Positions 16,497-26,135 are shown, counted from the first letter of the stretch. The stretch: DNA of 58,661 bases from an uncultured Oligoflexia bacterium (GCA_950061135.1 CATLVU010000004.1:1-58661); one strand, 5' to 3'. Notes: generated by a model not told the origin, from the letters alone. Made by a program: numbers and translations.

Positions 16497-19460
16497 ATGA
16501 AATACTTTATTTCAACAATATTTCTATGCTTAACTTTGTTATTTTCGTCAAATAGCTTTGGCCAAAGTTTAGAGTTCCTACTTGTTCCACCTAAATCAGA
16601 ACAAGCGGGTAAGGCCGTTAATTTAATATTACCTGTAAGAGTTTTAGATAATAAATGTCAGTATAAAATAAGCACAACAGGGCAACCAAATTATCCTGTG
16701 GAAGCTCCTGAGACCTTATCACCATCAGAGGGAAGCTCGGAAGTTGTCTACTTACCTTTTCGGGTACAAATACCTAGTTCTGCTCCAAGTGGTCAAATCT
16801 ATCAATTAGATATCTTATTTACTCCAAATGAAAATTGCTCAGACACTCAAGAGTATAAACACTCAATGGCGATAAAGATTCAGTCTTATAATAACGTTTC
16901 AATTGAAGGACCGCGAGAGAGAATAACTCAGACATCTCAAGTTGGAAATCTTGATGTATTACTTAGAAATTCCGGTAATACAAATCTTGACTTAGATGTT
17001 CTTGTTCAAAACTTAACGCCAAATGTGCGAGTCTCATTAAATCAGACTAAAGTTTCGATCGCTCCTGGAAGTTATAAAAATATTAAGGTTAATATTGATT
17101 TCTCAGCAAGTGGAGCAGACTTTGCGGCTTTTAAAGTTATTGCAAGATCTAATGGGCAACGTTTTTTATCTAAGAGTTATCAAGTAAGATTATTAAAGGG
17201 ACCTCAGTCAAGTGGGGATCAGCGAACATTACAATCTCAGTTTTATTTGACCAATGAGTTTTTCTCAGAGGGTAATCAATCACAAAATTATCAAAATATC
17301 GGGGCCTCTATTTCAGGTGACCTTTCAGACTTTTATGCTTTTAGTTTATTTGCTCAATCAAATTATTTACAGTCTGAAAACGAAACAAACCATTATGAAT
17401 TAGACTTAACTAAATATGATGATTTTAAAGTGACTTTAGGAAGTAATTTAAATCCATTGAACACAAGTATTCCGGGAATTAAGCAACTGAAGGGAATTCG
17501 AGGGGAGAAGACTTTCTTAAAAAACCTTAGAGTTGGAATGTATCAAGGTGAAGATTTTGAAGGCAATAACCATGTTGGAACTTATGTCGATTTGAATCAA
17601 AGTTATAAAAATAGATGGATTGTTTTTTGGGATAGAAATACTACAACAGGGTTTGATTCAGCAGGGCTTTCTGGAGAAAAATATATCAGAATTAATCAGG
17701 CATTGGCGATCGCACCGAGTTTAATAGTTGCTCAGGATGAATTAAGAGGTGATTATTCAAGAGTTGGTATGTCATTGAGTTCTTTTATTGCAAACAAGGC
17801 CCCTCTTCAAATGGAAATCGCGCGCGAGGAAGATGTAAATTATTTTTTAGAAAGCATGAATGGAAGTATTAGTATTCCATTTAGAAAGACAAATATTGAA
17901 TTTGGTTTTGATGTTGATGATTTAAAAGCTAAAAATAGCAATTATTTAAATAATGAAGGATTGTATTCAGAGAGTTATTTTAGAGTACTATTTCCTATTT
18001 TGAAAAATTTAAATGGGCAGGCCACTGTTCGTTATCAAAAAACGATTGAAGGTGACTCAGGAGTTGCTCCAGAACTTTTTATTTCTGGTAGCAAGGGGCA
18101 ACTTAATGGATGGCTCAGAATTGGAAAGCAATTAACACAAAATGCCCAAGAAATTATTGAAACAAATATAGTCGAAGGGCTTGGGGCAGAAAATTATGCG
18201 CAGTTAAATATACAGTATCTTCCATTTGGAAAATATGGAATTTATATTGGTGCGGAGACATATCGTAGTCAAGAAAGTTCTGATTATAGAGATGAGTTTT
18301 CCTTAGGACTTCAACGAACAGTCCATAATGAAGATTCTTATATGAGACTTGGATTAAGATCTGCGAGAAATAAAAACTTTTTACAAGAACAAAAAACTGA
18401 TTCAGTTGATATGCAATATCATTGGCAAATAGATAATAATTGGAGTCTAAGATTTGCCGCTTCAGTAGATCATTTAAAAGAGATTGATGAATATGACTAT
18501 CAAGCAAGCATAGGTATTCAGTGGACACCACAAATACCAGTATCAAGAAAAGTTGAAAATCTATTTGGTGGTAGGAGCACTGGACAATTAAGCGGCCAAG
18601 TTTGTATCGACTATAATGAAAATCATATTTGCGATGGGAATGATAAATTATTATCAAATGTTGAAGTTAGGTTGGGTGGATTAATTAGTACTACCGATGA
18701 AAAAGGATTTTATCAGTTTAAAAATATTGCACCAGCTGAGTATACGCTTTTGGTTATTAAGTCTACATTGCCAGCAGAAGGTCGCTTAATAAATAATGAC
18801 CGAAGATTAATAATTAAAAGTAATGATCAAAAGAAAAATGACTTTTTACTTCGTTGGAATGGACAGGTTAAGGTTATTGTTTATGAGGATGTAAATGAAG
18901 ATGGTAAATGGCAATCAGAAAGTGAAAAGCAGTTACCAAATGTAGAAGTGCAACTTGTAGGAAATGAAATAGATCTTAAGAAAACTACATACAGCAATAG
19001 GCCATTAGTATTTAATAATTTGAGTCGAGGTGAATATAGAGTATCAATTTCAAAGCTTTTACAAAATTCAAGAGCAGCTAATCAGGATGGTATTAAACTG
19101 ATTGTTCCAAACCCTGAGGGTAATTGGGCATACTTAGGTTTAAGTTTTACAGGAGGGCAACAAGAGGACACAGAAGTTGTTGCAACACTTGAGAGTAATA
19201 TTATCTTTGAAGATGATCTTATGGCCAATGTTTATATTGATGATCCAGAGCTAGAGGTAAAAAGTTTTAAGTACTCATGTGAGGGATTTGAATCTTCTAG
19301 TATTCCTAATGATAATGAAGATAGTTCTTATATATTAAATTTGGATTTAAGTTCTTGTGAAGTAAATCCAAATACTTCAACAATTGGCCTGAAATTGACA
19401 CTTTTTGATTCCAATACTCAAAAATTGATACTCTATGTCTATGAAATTATTATAGAATAG
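16497..19460 (+). CDS. Outer-membrane barrel with SdrD-B-like C-terminal domains (putative usher analogue)
   Basis: A 987-aa exported protein. Residues 1-22 are a signal peptide. Two N-terminal beta-sandwich regions follow (about 25-235), the second a NEW3-like domain (GNLDVLLRNSGNTNLDLDVLV to VKVNIDF-like strands). Residues about 245-685 are strand-rich with aromatic girdle residues, as in an outer-membrane barrel. Two prealbumin/SdrD-B-like domains come next (GQVCIDYNENHICDGNDK, then EDVNEDGKWQSESEK) and a last sandwich. The next gene encodes a PapD-like chaperone and two secreted small proteins follow, so an usher-like or scaffold role is inferred. It lacks sequence I can recognise as a classical usher plug. 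The ribosome site is weak. Confidence 0.6.
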   Translation: MKYFISTIFLCLTLLFSSNSFGQSLEFLLVPPKSEQAGKAVNLILPVRVLDNKCQYKISTTGQPNYPVEAPETLSPSEGSSEVVYLPFRVQIPSSAPSGQIYQLDILFTPNENCSDTQEYKHSMAIKIQSYNNVSIEGPRERITQTSQVGNLDVLLRNSGNTNLDLDVLVQNLTPNVRVSLNQTKVSIAPGSYKNIKVNIDFSASGADFAAFKVIARSNGQRFLSKSYQVRLLKGPQSSGDQRTLQSQFYLTNEFFSEGNQSQNYQNIGASISGDLSDFYAFSLFAQSNYLQSENETNHYELDLTKYDDFKVTLGSNLNPLNTSIPGIKQLKGIRGEKTFLKNLRVGMYQGEDFEGNNHVGTYVDLNQSYKNRWIVFWDRNTTTGFDSAGLSGEKYIRINQALAIAPSLIVAQDELRGDYSRVGMSLSSFIANKAPLQMEIAREEDVNYFLESMNGSISIPFRKTNIEFGFDVDDLKAKNSNYLNNEGLYSESYFRVLFPILKNLNGQATVRYQKTIEGDSGVAPELFISGSKGQLNGWLRIGKQLTQNAQEIIETNIVEGLGAENYAQLNIQYLPFGKYGIYIGAETYRSQESSDYRDEFSLGLQRTVHNEDSYMRLGLRSARNKNFLQEQKTDSVDMQYHWQIDNNWSLRFAASVDHLKEIDEYDYQASIGIQWTPQIPVSRKVENLFGGRSTGQLSGQVCIDYNENHICDGNDKLLSNVEVRLGGLISTTDEKGFYQFKNIAPAEYTLLVIKSTLPAEGRLINNDRRLIIKSNDQKKNDFLLRWNGQVKVIVYEDVNEDGKWQSESEKQLPNVEVQLVGNEIDLKKTTYSNRPLVFNNLSRGEYRVSISKLLQNSRAANQDGIKLIVPNPEGNWAYLGLSFTGGQQEDTEVVATLESNIIFEDDLMANVYIDDPELEVKSFKYSCEGFESSSIPNDNEDSSYILNLDLSSCEVNPNTSTIGLKLTLFDSNTQKLILYVYEIIIE

Positions 19461-19517
19461 AATATTAATTATTTCTTAATATTTACAAAGTAATGCTATC
19501 TTGCTATTTATCTTTTC

Positions 19518-20441
19518 ATGATGAAAAAGATAATTTTTATTATATTTTTAGTTTTTATATCTCAGATTTCAAATAGTTGGAGTTGCGCGAGCTTTTTAGC
19601 CGATTCGAAAAATCTTAGATCAGGTGGAAGCGTTAAACATTTTTTTTCAACTAGAGATGAAAAAAGAAATTTGATCATTAAAAATGAAACCAATAAAAGA
19701 TGTAAGATTAAGTTAGAAGTGCTTGATATGATCCAAAGAATTGATGGGTCTTATCGCTATGTGAATTTTGTACCTAATAGAAATATTAATACATCTTTGG
19801 CCTCTTATTTATCTGTCGTTTCAGAAGAAGGTGATGATATTTTATGGAATGAAATTACCTTAGCGCCTAAAGCTGTTTTGAAAACCAGAATTGGTATTCA
19901 GTCTGAAGGTTTAAAAGAAGGGACTTATTTTTCAGCGATTAGGGCCTACTTTCCTGAAGAGCCAACTCATCTTTTACTAACAGAGCTTTATTATTCTCAT
20001 GGTGAATATCATGCACCAGAGCTTATTTTAAAAAACTTAAAGTATGACTCAAGTAAGCAGACGGTTAATTATACTTTAAAAGGAATTGGAAGTTTCTATT
20101 CTTTTATCTATATGGATATTGTGTTGGTTGATCCTATAACTGGCTTTGAAGTAGATGGGTTTAAAAATTCTCAAGGTGAATTTATTCCTTTTAGAAGCTA
20201 TATAAGAAATTATTGGAATACAGGGGCTAGAGGACAAAGAATGATATCTTCAAAGTTCTCTATAAAAGATTTTAATCGTTACTTTAAAATTGAGTATACA
20301 AAAAAATATCCTGATACTGACTGGCAAACAAAGTCATGGGTTATTTCAATTAGACTAAGATATGGAATTGATGTTGATGGGTGGCAGAATCATTACTATC
20401 TGGCGCTCCCAACTAAATTAATAGAAATAAAAAACAATTAA
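19518..20441 (+). CDS. PapD-like periplasmic chaperone-related protein
   Basis: A 307-aa protein with a signal peptide (cleavage near SWS/CA). Residues about 35-150 follow the N-terminal domain pattern of pilus-assembly chaperones: NLIIKNETNKRCKIKLEVLD, then an RIDGSYRYVNFVP turn, SYLSVVSEEGD and EITLAPKAVLKTRIGI, then EGTYFSAIRAYFPEE. The second domain is more divergent. Chaperones of this type hold fibre subunits by donating a beta strand in the periplasm. It lies 57 bases after the barrel gene and just before two secreted proteins. The family assignment is from pattern, not a search. Confidence 0.6.
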   Translation: MMKKIIFIIFLVFISQISNSWSCASFLADSKNLRSGGSVKHFFSTRDEKRNLIIKNETNKRCKIKLEVLDMIQRIDGSYRYVNFVPNRNINTSLASYLSVVSEEGDDILWNEITLAPKAVLKTRIGIQSEGLKEGTYFSAIRAYFPEEPTHLLLTELYYSHGEYHAPELILKNLKYDSSKQTVNYTLKGIGSFYSFIYMDIVLVDPITGFEVDGFKNSQGEFIPFRSYIRNYWNTGARGQRMISSKFSIKDFNRYFKIEYTKKYPDTDWQTKSWVISIRLRYGIDVDGWQNHYYLALPTKLIEIKNN

Positions 20442-20465
20442 GGTTTATCATAAGGGGGAAAAACA

Positions 20466-21146
20466 ATGAAAACTTTAGTATTACTTTTTGTTACAATTTT
20501 TTCTGTAAACATCGCAACAGCGGATGATCAAGTTACAGGAACAATCACTCTTTCAGGTGTACTTGCACCTAAAGCATTAAACATTCAATTTGCAGTAAAT
20601 GATTGTGGTGCTGGAACAACTTTAGCTGCGTGTGTAGCTAGTTTGAATGGAGCAGCCTTTGCTGGACATGCTCAAGATGTATCATTGAATATTGGAAATA
20701 TTGCTGATGGTGAATCAAATGTTAGATACGTGCAGTTTGAAGCAAAATCAAAAATGATTCTTTTTGCAAATGATTATCTACAATTTATTGCTGCTTTAAC
20801 AGCTTCTACAAATGATATTGACGTTGCATTACAACAGTTAAACTTTGTATCTGGCGGAAAATCAACTTTTGGCCAGACAACTTTAGGTGCTGTTGGTGTT
20901 GCTGACTTAGCAGCAAATGAGCCGATGCTTGATGCAGTTGACATCGATTTATCAGGTGTTTTAACTCCACTTTGGGATCAGACTGCAGATAATCCTGCTC
21001 AACCGAATGATAAAGTATTTCTAGCAGTTGCAAATGGTGACGAACTTGTAATTAGAGGTGTTTTAGAAGTTGCCTTTGGTGAAGACGCAACTTCAAGTGC
21101 TTATAATGCAGTTATTACAGCTGGGTTTATTGCAAAAGATAACTAA
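20466..21146 (+). CDS. Secreted small protein, candidate major fibre subunit
   Basis: A 226-aa exported protein with a signal peptide (cleavage near ATA/DD). The mature part is alanine-rich, strand-forming, and has one cysteine pair spaced as CGAGTTLAAC, giving a short disulfide loop. The C-terminus is a hydrophobic strand ending AYNAVITAGFIAKDN, reminiscent of chaperone-usher pilin ends. A very strong ribosome site (AAGGGGGA) implies high expression, as expected for a structural subunit. A hairpin follows its stop and may limit expression of the next gene. Function is inferred from context. Confidence 0.55.
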   Translation: MKTLVLLFVTIFSVNIATADDQVTGTITLSGVLAPKALNIQFAVNDCGAGTTLAACVASLNGAAFAGHAQDVSLNIGNIADGESNVRYVQFEAKSKMILFANDYLQFIAALTASTNDIDVALQQLNFVSGGKSTFGQTTLGAVGVADLAANEPMLDAVDIDLSGVLTPLWDQTADNPAQPNDKVFLAVANGDELVIRGVLEVAFGEDATSSAYNAVITAGFIAKDN

Positions 21147-21156
21147 GAAAAAAATA

Positions 21157-21185
21157 ATATGGAGTGGCCATGGGTCACTCCATAT
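21157..21185 (+). terminator. 10-bp hairpin between subunit gene and next gene (attenuator?)
   Basis: ATATGGAGTG and CACTCCATAT pair perfectly around a 9-base loop. Only TTTG follows, so it is a partial terminator at best. Its position, after the strongly translated subunit gene and before the 306-aa gene, suits stoichiometry control or mRNA 3'-end protection. Confidence 0.55.
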
Positions 21186-21198
21186 TTGTGTGAATTAA

Positions 21199-22119
21199 AT
21201 GAAAAAACTTATTCAATTTATATTTTTCTTATTTCTTACAACGATGTCTTCTTATTCTGCGCCTGTTTCGTTAGGTAGTTATGGTTGTGAGAATGGTTCT
21301 GATCGCTTTGATAATAATCTACAAATAGAATTTAATTTCTTTGTTTCAGGAAGGGCATCTTGTCGAACAGATAGCAGAATATATTATTGGAACTTTTCTA
21401 CTCCTCAAAATATCACAAACAGCACTTTTACACTAACTCTTCATATTGAAGGAAATAATAAAAATTTAAATATTAAAGGTAGGCTTCTTCTAGGTCAGCT
21501 TGTTAACTTTACACGGGTTTCATCAACAAGAATAACAGGTGGAGATGGAAGAACGTGGAGAAGGCAAGTATATGAATATGTTGGGTCTAGTTCTGTGGGG
21601 CTAATGACAAGATTAGAATTTGATTTTAATGGTACTGACCGCTTAGATGATTTTAATTTAGTAGTTGATTCTCCATTAAGTGTTTCGAGTTATTTAGAAA
21701 TGAAAGATGGGGATGAAGATGTAGCAATTAACTTTGATACAGAAGATGTTTTGTATGAGAATGAAAAAATAACGAACTTTATTTTGCAAGGGCGCTTTAC
21801 AAATGGTGAAGAAGGAGTTGTTTTTGCACTTGATCCTGGTGTCGGTGCAGATGTCTATGTGGAATGTAACAGTGTTACACTTGTTAGAACTCAAATTAGT
21901 CCTGTTGATCAAATCGGGGCAGGTTATGAGGTTGAATGTTTACCGCCCACATTAAGTAATGATCAGCGTGGTTTATTCAAGATTAGAAATATTGGATCTA
22001 CTCCTTTAACGGCGGTAGAGTTTGAAGTTCAAATGAGGTCTGTTCCTCGAATTCTTGAAACAGCTAGGTCAATTAATTTTAATTATCAATTGTTCTTGAA
22101 TACAGGGGTAAGGCCCTAA
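21199..22119 (+). CDS. Secreted protein, candidate fibre tip or adhesin
   Basis: A 306-aa protein with a signal peptide (cleavage after SYS/AP). The mature part is predicted all-beta with four cysteines (YGCENG, ASCRTDS, VECNSV, VECLPP) that could make two disulfides. Residues from about 175 on form an Ig-like region. No known family recognised. As the last gene of the barrel/chaperone/subunit row it could be a minor or tip component. Its TAA stop overlaps the stop of the convergent next gene. Confidence 0.5.
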   Translation: MKKLIQFIFFLFLTTMSSYSAPVSLGSYGCENGSDRFDNNLQIEFNFFVSGRASCRTDSRIYYWNFSTPQNITNSTFTLTLHIEGNNKNLNIKGRLLLGQLVNFTRVSSTRITGGDGRTWRRQVYEYVGSSSVGLMTRLEFDFNGTDRLDDFNLVVDSPLSVSSYLEMKDGDEDVAINFDTEDVLYENEKITNFILQGRFTNGEEGVVFALDPGVGADVYVECNSVTLVRTQISPVDQIGAGYEVECLPPTLSNDQRGLFKIRNIGSTPLTAVEFEVQMRSVPRILETARSINFNYQLFLNTGVRP

Positions 22120-23480
22120 AAATCAATTTTAAATATTAGCTCCACGACATCATCATCTTCAGTTAAGTAGTTGTCTTGAAGACTTTTTAAGTGATTAGGA
22201 ATATCACTCGGTGTATAATAGGTAAGGACCAGATTCATATTTTTTTTAGAAAGAGAAACTGAGGTCGAAGGTACTGTACTAACGATATGACTCTCGTAAA
22301 GTCTTGTATTATGTGCAACTGAAAAACTTCCAGTTAAATTAGAAGAAGAGATAACTCGGGAGATTAAAATCTCACTCTTATTACTGATATTAGTGGCATC
22401 CTCAATCCCTGTTATTAGCGCAACAGTTTCATTTTTTAGTTCTAATGTTGTGTCCTTTCTTTCAAGTAGTTTTGCATTTGCATTGATTGTCGCATTTACA
22501 AAAGGGCTTACCTGATTTTCACCTTCAAAGTTAGGCGGTAGTATGTCTTGAAAGATATTTTCGTCTCTATTATCTTCGCAAATTGTAGACATGAAACAAG
22601 GTCTATCTTTATCTGTTTCGTTAATTTCATGAATACCAGCACCGATATTAAAATTAATAGGTCCATCATTATTATTTTGACCAAGCATAATAGAGTACAA
22701 GTTTTCTTCTTTAAACTCTTGAACAGAATGTAATTTACCGGCCATATCTCTATCAAAAATAGTTGATTGTTGAATGTTTTTATCACTTGTATATAAATCA
22801 GTTGTATACTGTAGAGTTACTAAAAAGTTATTTCCAGCAATTGGGTCAATATCAAGTTGAATTCCTTTTTGTAAGTTTTGTGGATTGTTTGATTCATTGA
22901 TAACTTTAAAAGGTTCTGAGTCACTATCTTTAAGATTCATCTGAAAATTATTATTATTGATATCATCAATTAAGCTTGAAGGAAGTTTGTCTTTTTCTAC
23001 TCCAGTGATTCTCGAAATTAAAGATAGTAATTCTTCTTCATTTTGAATTTCAAGTTGGACATTATTAAATGCTTCCTGAATGTCTTCTGGCATTATTTGT
23101 TTATCACAACTTTGTGAATCAGTGGCGGTCGGCTCAAGACTTTCCGCTTTAGCTATGACGTTTATAAAGTATGCAGTTGAACTCATTGCATATGATATTT
23201 GAAGTGCTTGTGCTTTTTCACAAGTAAAAGGTCTAAATCGCGATAGATTATTTTGATTAACACATTGATATCGGATACTAAAACTTTCAGAACTTGAACA
23301 AAATGTTTTTCTAGAAAAATTCAAAGCAATATATTTGTTAATTTTTGTAACACAATCATCTGCATTATTTTGCCATGAATGAAAAAGTTCATCTTCGCCA
23401 AAAAAAGCCTTACATTCACAGCGAGCGTAAATATTAAAACTTGTTAATAAAAGTAATAGTGAGGTAATAGTCTTTGCCAC
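22116..23480 (-). CDS. Secreted, probably outer-membrane protein of unknown function
   Basis: A 454-aa protein with a signal peptide (cleavage near YAR/CE). Residues 20-125 are cysteine-rich (about ten Cys, including CECKAF, DDCV, TFCSSS, YQCV, TCEK and SCDK) and end in a region predicted helical with LSLISRITGVEKDKLP. From about 200 on the sequence is strand-rich and ends in VVELIFKIDF, a C-terminal aromatic residue like that of outer-membrane barrels. I do not recognise the family. It is transcribed alone, against the fibre-like cluster. Confidence 0.5.
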   Translation of the reverse strand: MAKTITSLLLLLTSFNIYARCECKAFFGEDELFHSWQNNADDCVTKINKYIALNFSRKTFCSSSESFSIRYQCVNQNNLSRFRPFTCEKAQALQISYAMSSTAYFINVIAKAESLEPTATDSQSCDKQIMPEDIQEAFNNVQLEIQNEEELLSLISRITGVEKDKLPSSLIDDINNNNFQMNLKDSDSEPFKVINESNNPQNLQKGIQLDIDPIAGNNFLVTLQYTTDLYTSDKNIQQSTIFDRDMAGKLHSVQEFKEENLYSIMLGQNNNDGPINFNIGAGIHEINETDKDRPCFMSTICEDNRDENIFQDILPPNFEGENQVSPFVNATINANAKLLERKDTTLELKNETVALITGIEDATNISNKSEILISRVISSSNLTGSFSVAHNTRLYESHIVSTVPSTSVSLSKKNMNLVLTYYTPSDIPNHLKSLQDNYLTEDDDVVELIFKIDF

Positions 23481-23504
23481 AAATACTTTTCGGCTAATTA
23501 TGGG

Positions 23505-24539
23505 CTATTTCAAATTTAAATCATTAATTTTTAATACATTTGAAAAAATTAAAGGATATCTTTTTAGTATACTAAATATAGCACCTCTAAGTCTTGGAAA
23601 TCGGCTGAGCTTTAATGCTAAATACACCCAAAGTTGATAGTTGGAGTATAGTAATATGATTTTAAACTTACAAAACCATAACGGTTTTTCAAGGTTATCA
23701 GCTATGAGTTTAGAAGATTTGAATCCTAAAGATAGGCCCTCTCCTGTAATACCATCCAGAAATTTATAGGCATCTCCCAAGAAAAAAATATTATTTTTTT
23801 GTATTTTTTTAGAATGATGAGTGAATGGGCCATAGGCCTTAAAATCATTTTGAAAAGTAGCATTTTGAGTTTTATTTTTTAGTATAGGGAATTGATCTAA
23901 TAGCTTTTCTTTAGGAGAAGGACCTATTGAAAATAGATCTTGATACCAGAGGAATGCGATCTCAATAAGTGATGAGTCCACTGGAGTCACATAGGCCTCT
24001 ACTCCTTTATTCCAATAGACTTCTACATTATCACTCCAAGGCTTTATTTGACAGTGAAGGCGTGCTCCCATTCGATAGGGAGCTTTTCGAGATGTTTTGT
24101 TCATTGCAAGCTTTTGCATTGTTGAGTGTAGGCCATCACAAGCAAAAATATAATCAAAGTCTGTTAGTTGTTCTAGATTATTAATTCTCTGGTTTTGTGT
24201 AAGAGAAATATTCTCTAGCTTAGATGCAGCTTTATAAAGGGCCTTTGATAAATTAATTCGACGAATACCAAAGGCTTTGGTTTTTAATTTCCCTGAGAGT
24301 TGGTTATTATGATCAATATATTTAATACCTTGAAAATTATGTCCGTGAACAGAGCAGTCAATTCCAATCTCTTCTAAAAGCTCTACTCCTGATGGCATTA
24401 TTCCTTGTCCGCATACTTTATCTTTAGGCCATGTGTTTTTTTCGAAAACAGTAATCTTATGACCTTTGTTTGCAAGTATAATACTTGTATACAGTCCGAC
24501 TGGGCCGCCACCAATTACTGCAATTTTAAACTTTTTCAT
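23505..24539 (-). CDS. FAD-dependent monooxygenase (SrsC-like)
   Basis: A 344-aa flavoprotein of the PHBH/geranylgeranyl-reductase fold. It has the ADP-binding motif GGGPVGLYTSIILANKGH near the N-terminus, a KVCGQGIMPSG segment, a CDG motif and the FLGDAYKFLDGITGEGLSLGF flavin-ribityl motif. It is the third gene of a minus-strand operon after a type III polyketide synthase and a methyltransferase, overlapping the latter by 14 bases. This order equals srsA-srsB-srsC of Streptomyces griseus, where SrsC hydroxylates alkylresorcinols to quinone products. The substrate here is inferred from that parallel. The final 70 residues include a hydrophobic stretch, perhaps membrane-associated. Confidence 0.8.
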   Translation of the reverse strand: MKKFKIAVIGGGPVGLYTSIILANKGHKITVFEKNTWPKDKVCGQGIMPSGVELLEEIGIDCSVHGHNFQGIKYIDHNNQLSGKLKTKAFGIRRINLSKALYKAASKLENISLTQNQRINNLEQLTDFDYIFACDGLHSTMQKLAMNKTSRKAPYRMGARLHCQIKPWSDNVEVYWNKGVEAYVTPVDSSLIEIAFLWYQDLFSIGPSPKEKLLDQFPILKNKTQNATFQNDFKAYGPFTHHSKKIQKNNIFFLGDAYKFLDGITGEGLSLGFKSSKLIADNLEKPLWFCKFKIILLYSNYQLWVYLALKLSRFPRLRGAIFSILKRYPLIFSNVLKINDLNLK

Positions 24540-25083
24540 TCTTGAAGATTTGGTTGTAGGAAGAGTATTTATTCAGGTAGTATTCTTCAGTTTTAATCCT
24601 AAAAAAGAGAATGATAAAATTAACAATGGAGAAGAAGAGCGCTGGTAAAAATAAGGAAACTGCAGCAGGAAGAGTAAAAATCTCGATACAAACTCCAAGA
24701 TAATTTGGATGTCGAACCCATTTGAAAAGACCCTTTTTGATCACTGGCTTTTCAGGTAAAACAGCTATGGTTGTTGTCCATCTATAACCTAAGGTTTTGA
24801 TTGTCGTTATCCTTAAAATCTGACCAATTACAAATAAGAAAAGACAAATAGGCGTGATCATTGGAGAGTAAATTATAGGTGAAGTAATAGCATGGTAAAG
24901 TAAATAGCATAGCCATGAACTATGTAATAAAACCATGGCAATATAGTTTTTTTCAAAAATAATCTTGCCACCTTTTGCTTTGAGCGTTCTTTCGTTTTTC
25001 TTAGAAACATAAAGTTCAAAGACTCTTTGGATAATGACAAAAATGATAAGTATTAAGTAAAGAGTTGGGAATGTTATTGCCAT
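24526..25083 (-). CDS. Isoprenylcysteine carboxyl methyltransferase-like membrane protein (SrsB-like)
   Basis: A 185-aa integral membrane methyltransferase with about four to five hydrophobic segments. The family's SAM-binding signature is present as KKGLFKWVRHPNYLGVCIE, with a final EEYYLNKYSSYNQI. ICMT-like proteins next to type III polyketide synthases O-methylate alkylresorcinols or pyrones rather than proteins. It overlaps the upstream synthase gene by 10 bases and the downstream monooxygenase by 14, so the three are translated together. Confidence 0.85.
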   Translation of the reverse strand: MAITFPTLYLILIIFVIIQRVFELYVSKKNERTLKAKGGKIIFEKNYIAMVLLHSSWLCYLLYHAITSPIIYSPMITPICLFLFVIGQILRITTIKTLGYRWTTTIAVLPEKPVIKKGLFKWVRHPNYLGVCIEIFTLPAAVSLFLPALFFSIVNFIILFFRIKTEEYYLNKYSSYNQIFKNEKV

Positions 25084-26135
25084 TGTAGTAATCCAAACTC
25101 TGCACTAAATGATGGACCCATTGCTATTGCAAGAGCGTATTCTTGCTGACGGTGTGATTCTTTAATAGATCGGTTTATGATATCGAGTACTGAGACAGAA
25201 CTCATATTTCCGTTTTGTTTTAGGCTCTCCCAGCTATGGCCCAGATCAGCAGGAGCTTCTTTTAAAACATCAGAAAGCGCTTCTAAAACCTTAGGTCCTC
25301 CAGGGTGAGCGAGTAATGATTTGATCTCACCTAAAGATATACTTTGTCTGTTTAAAAAGTTCTCTAGAGGTTTGGGTAAGAGATTTTTAGTGATTTGAGG
25401 AACACTTTTATCTAAAATAACTTTAAGGCCTTTTGAGCCAACGTCCCAACCCATGACTGTTTCAGTTTCAGGGAAAAAAACAGATTCGGAAGCGAGCCAT
25501 TTGAGTTTAGCACTCTTGCTGAGGGGGTGATCATCGCCAACCATTAAAACTGCAGCTGCGCCGTCTCCAAACAAAGCATTAGAAATGATAGTTGCAGCAT
25601 TTATATTTTCAGTTTGAATTGTTAAAGAGCAAAGTTCAACGGAAAAGAAGATTGCTGCTTCTTGGGGATGTCCTTTTAAGTAGTCAGCAACTCGGTTAAT
25701 ACCTGCAATCCCCGCCATACAGCCTAGGCCCAAAATAGGAACCCTTTTAGTATTAGAAGAAAAAGAAATTTTATTCATTAGTCTTGCTTCTATACTAGGA
25801 ATCGCAAAGCCTGTGACAGTATTACTCCAGAGGGATTTTATTTGGTGTGGGGATAATTTATTGTTTAGAAGAACTGACTCTACAGCTTTGGTTGAAAGAT
25901 CAACAGCATTTGTAATGAAGTGGGAGTTTTTTTGGTCAAAGCTATCAACAGAAAAATATTGCTCTAACGGAAGGACTGTGTTTCGACCTTTGATGAAAAG
26001 ATTTTCATTGATTCTATCAATCAGTTTATTTTGGGCCGGATTATTTCCCATTATTTTTTTTAATGCTGTGATGAGTTCATCTTGCGTGTAATAATAATCC
26101 GGGAATGCTGTTTGAACATCAACAATATAGGGCAT
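25074..26135 (-). CDS. Type III polyketide synthase (alkylresorcinol/alkylpyrone-type)
   Basis: A 353-aa enzyme of the chalcone/stilbene synthase superfamily. The catalytic triad can be read: C139 in LGLGCMAGIAG, H277 in LLAHPGG and N310 in GNMSSVSVLDI, the last matching the GNMSS motif of the family. NALFGDGAAAVLMVG is also conserved. Such enzymes extend fatty acyl starters with malonyl-CoA to make phenolic lipids or alkylpyrones. It is the first gene of a three-gene operon with a methyltransferase and an FAD hydroxylase, and it faces a lipid-type RND exporter across a short divergent promoter region. Confidence 0.9.
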   Translation of the reverse strand: MPYIVDVQTAFPDYYYTQDELITALKKIMGNNPAQNKLIDRINENLFIKGRNTVLPLEQYFSVDSFDQKNSHFITNAVDLSTKAVESVLLNNKLSPHQIKSLWSNTVTGFAIPSIEARLMNKISFSSNTKRVPILGLGCMAGIAGINRVADYLKGHPQEAAIFFSVELCSLTIQTENINAATIISNALFGDGAAAVLMVGDDHPLSKSAKLKWLASESVFFPETETVMGWDVGSKGLKVILDKSVPQITKNLLPKPLENFLNRQSISLGEIKSLLAHPGGPKVLEALSDVLKEAPADLGHSWESLKQNGNMSSVSVLDIINRSIKESHRQQEYALAIAMGPSFSAEFGLLQWQ

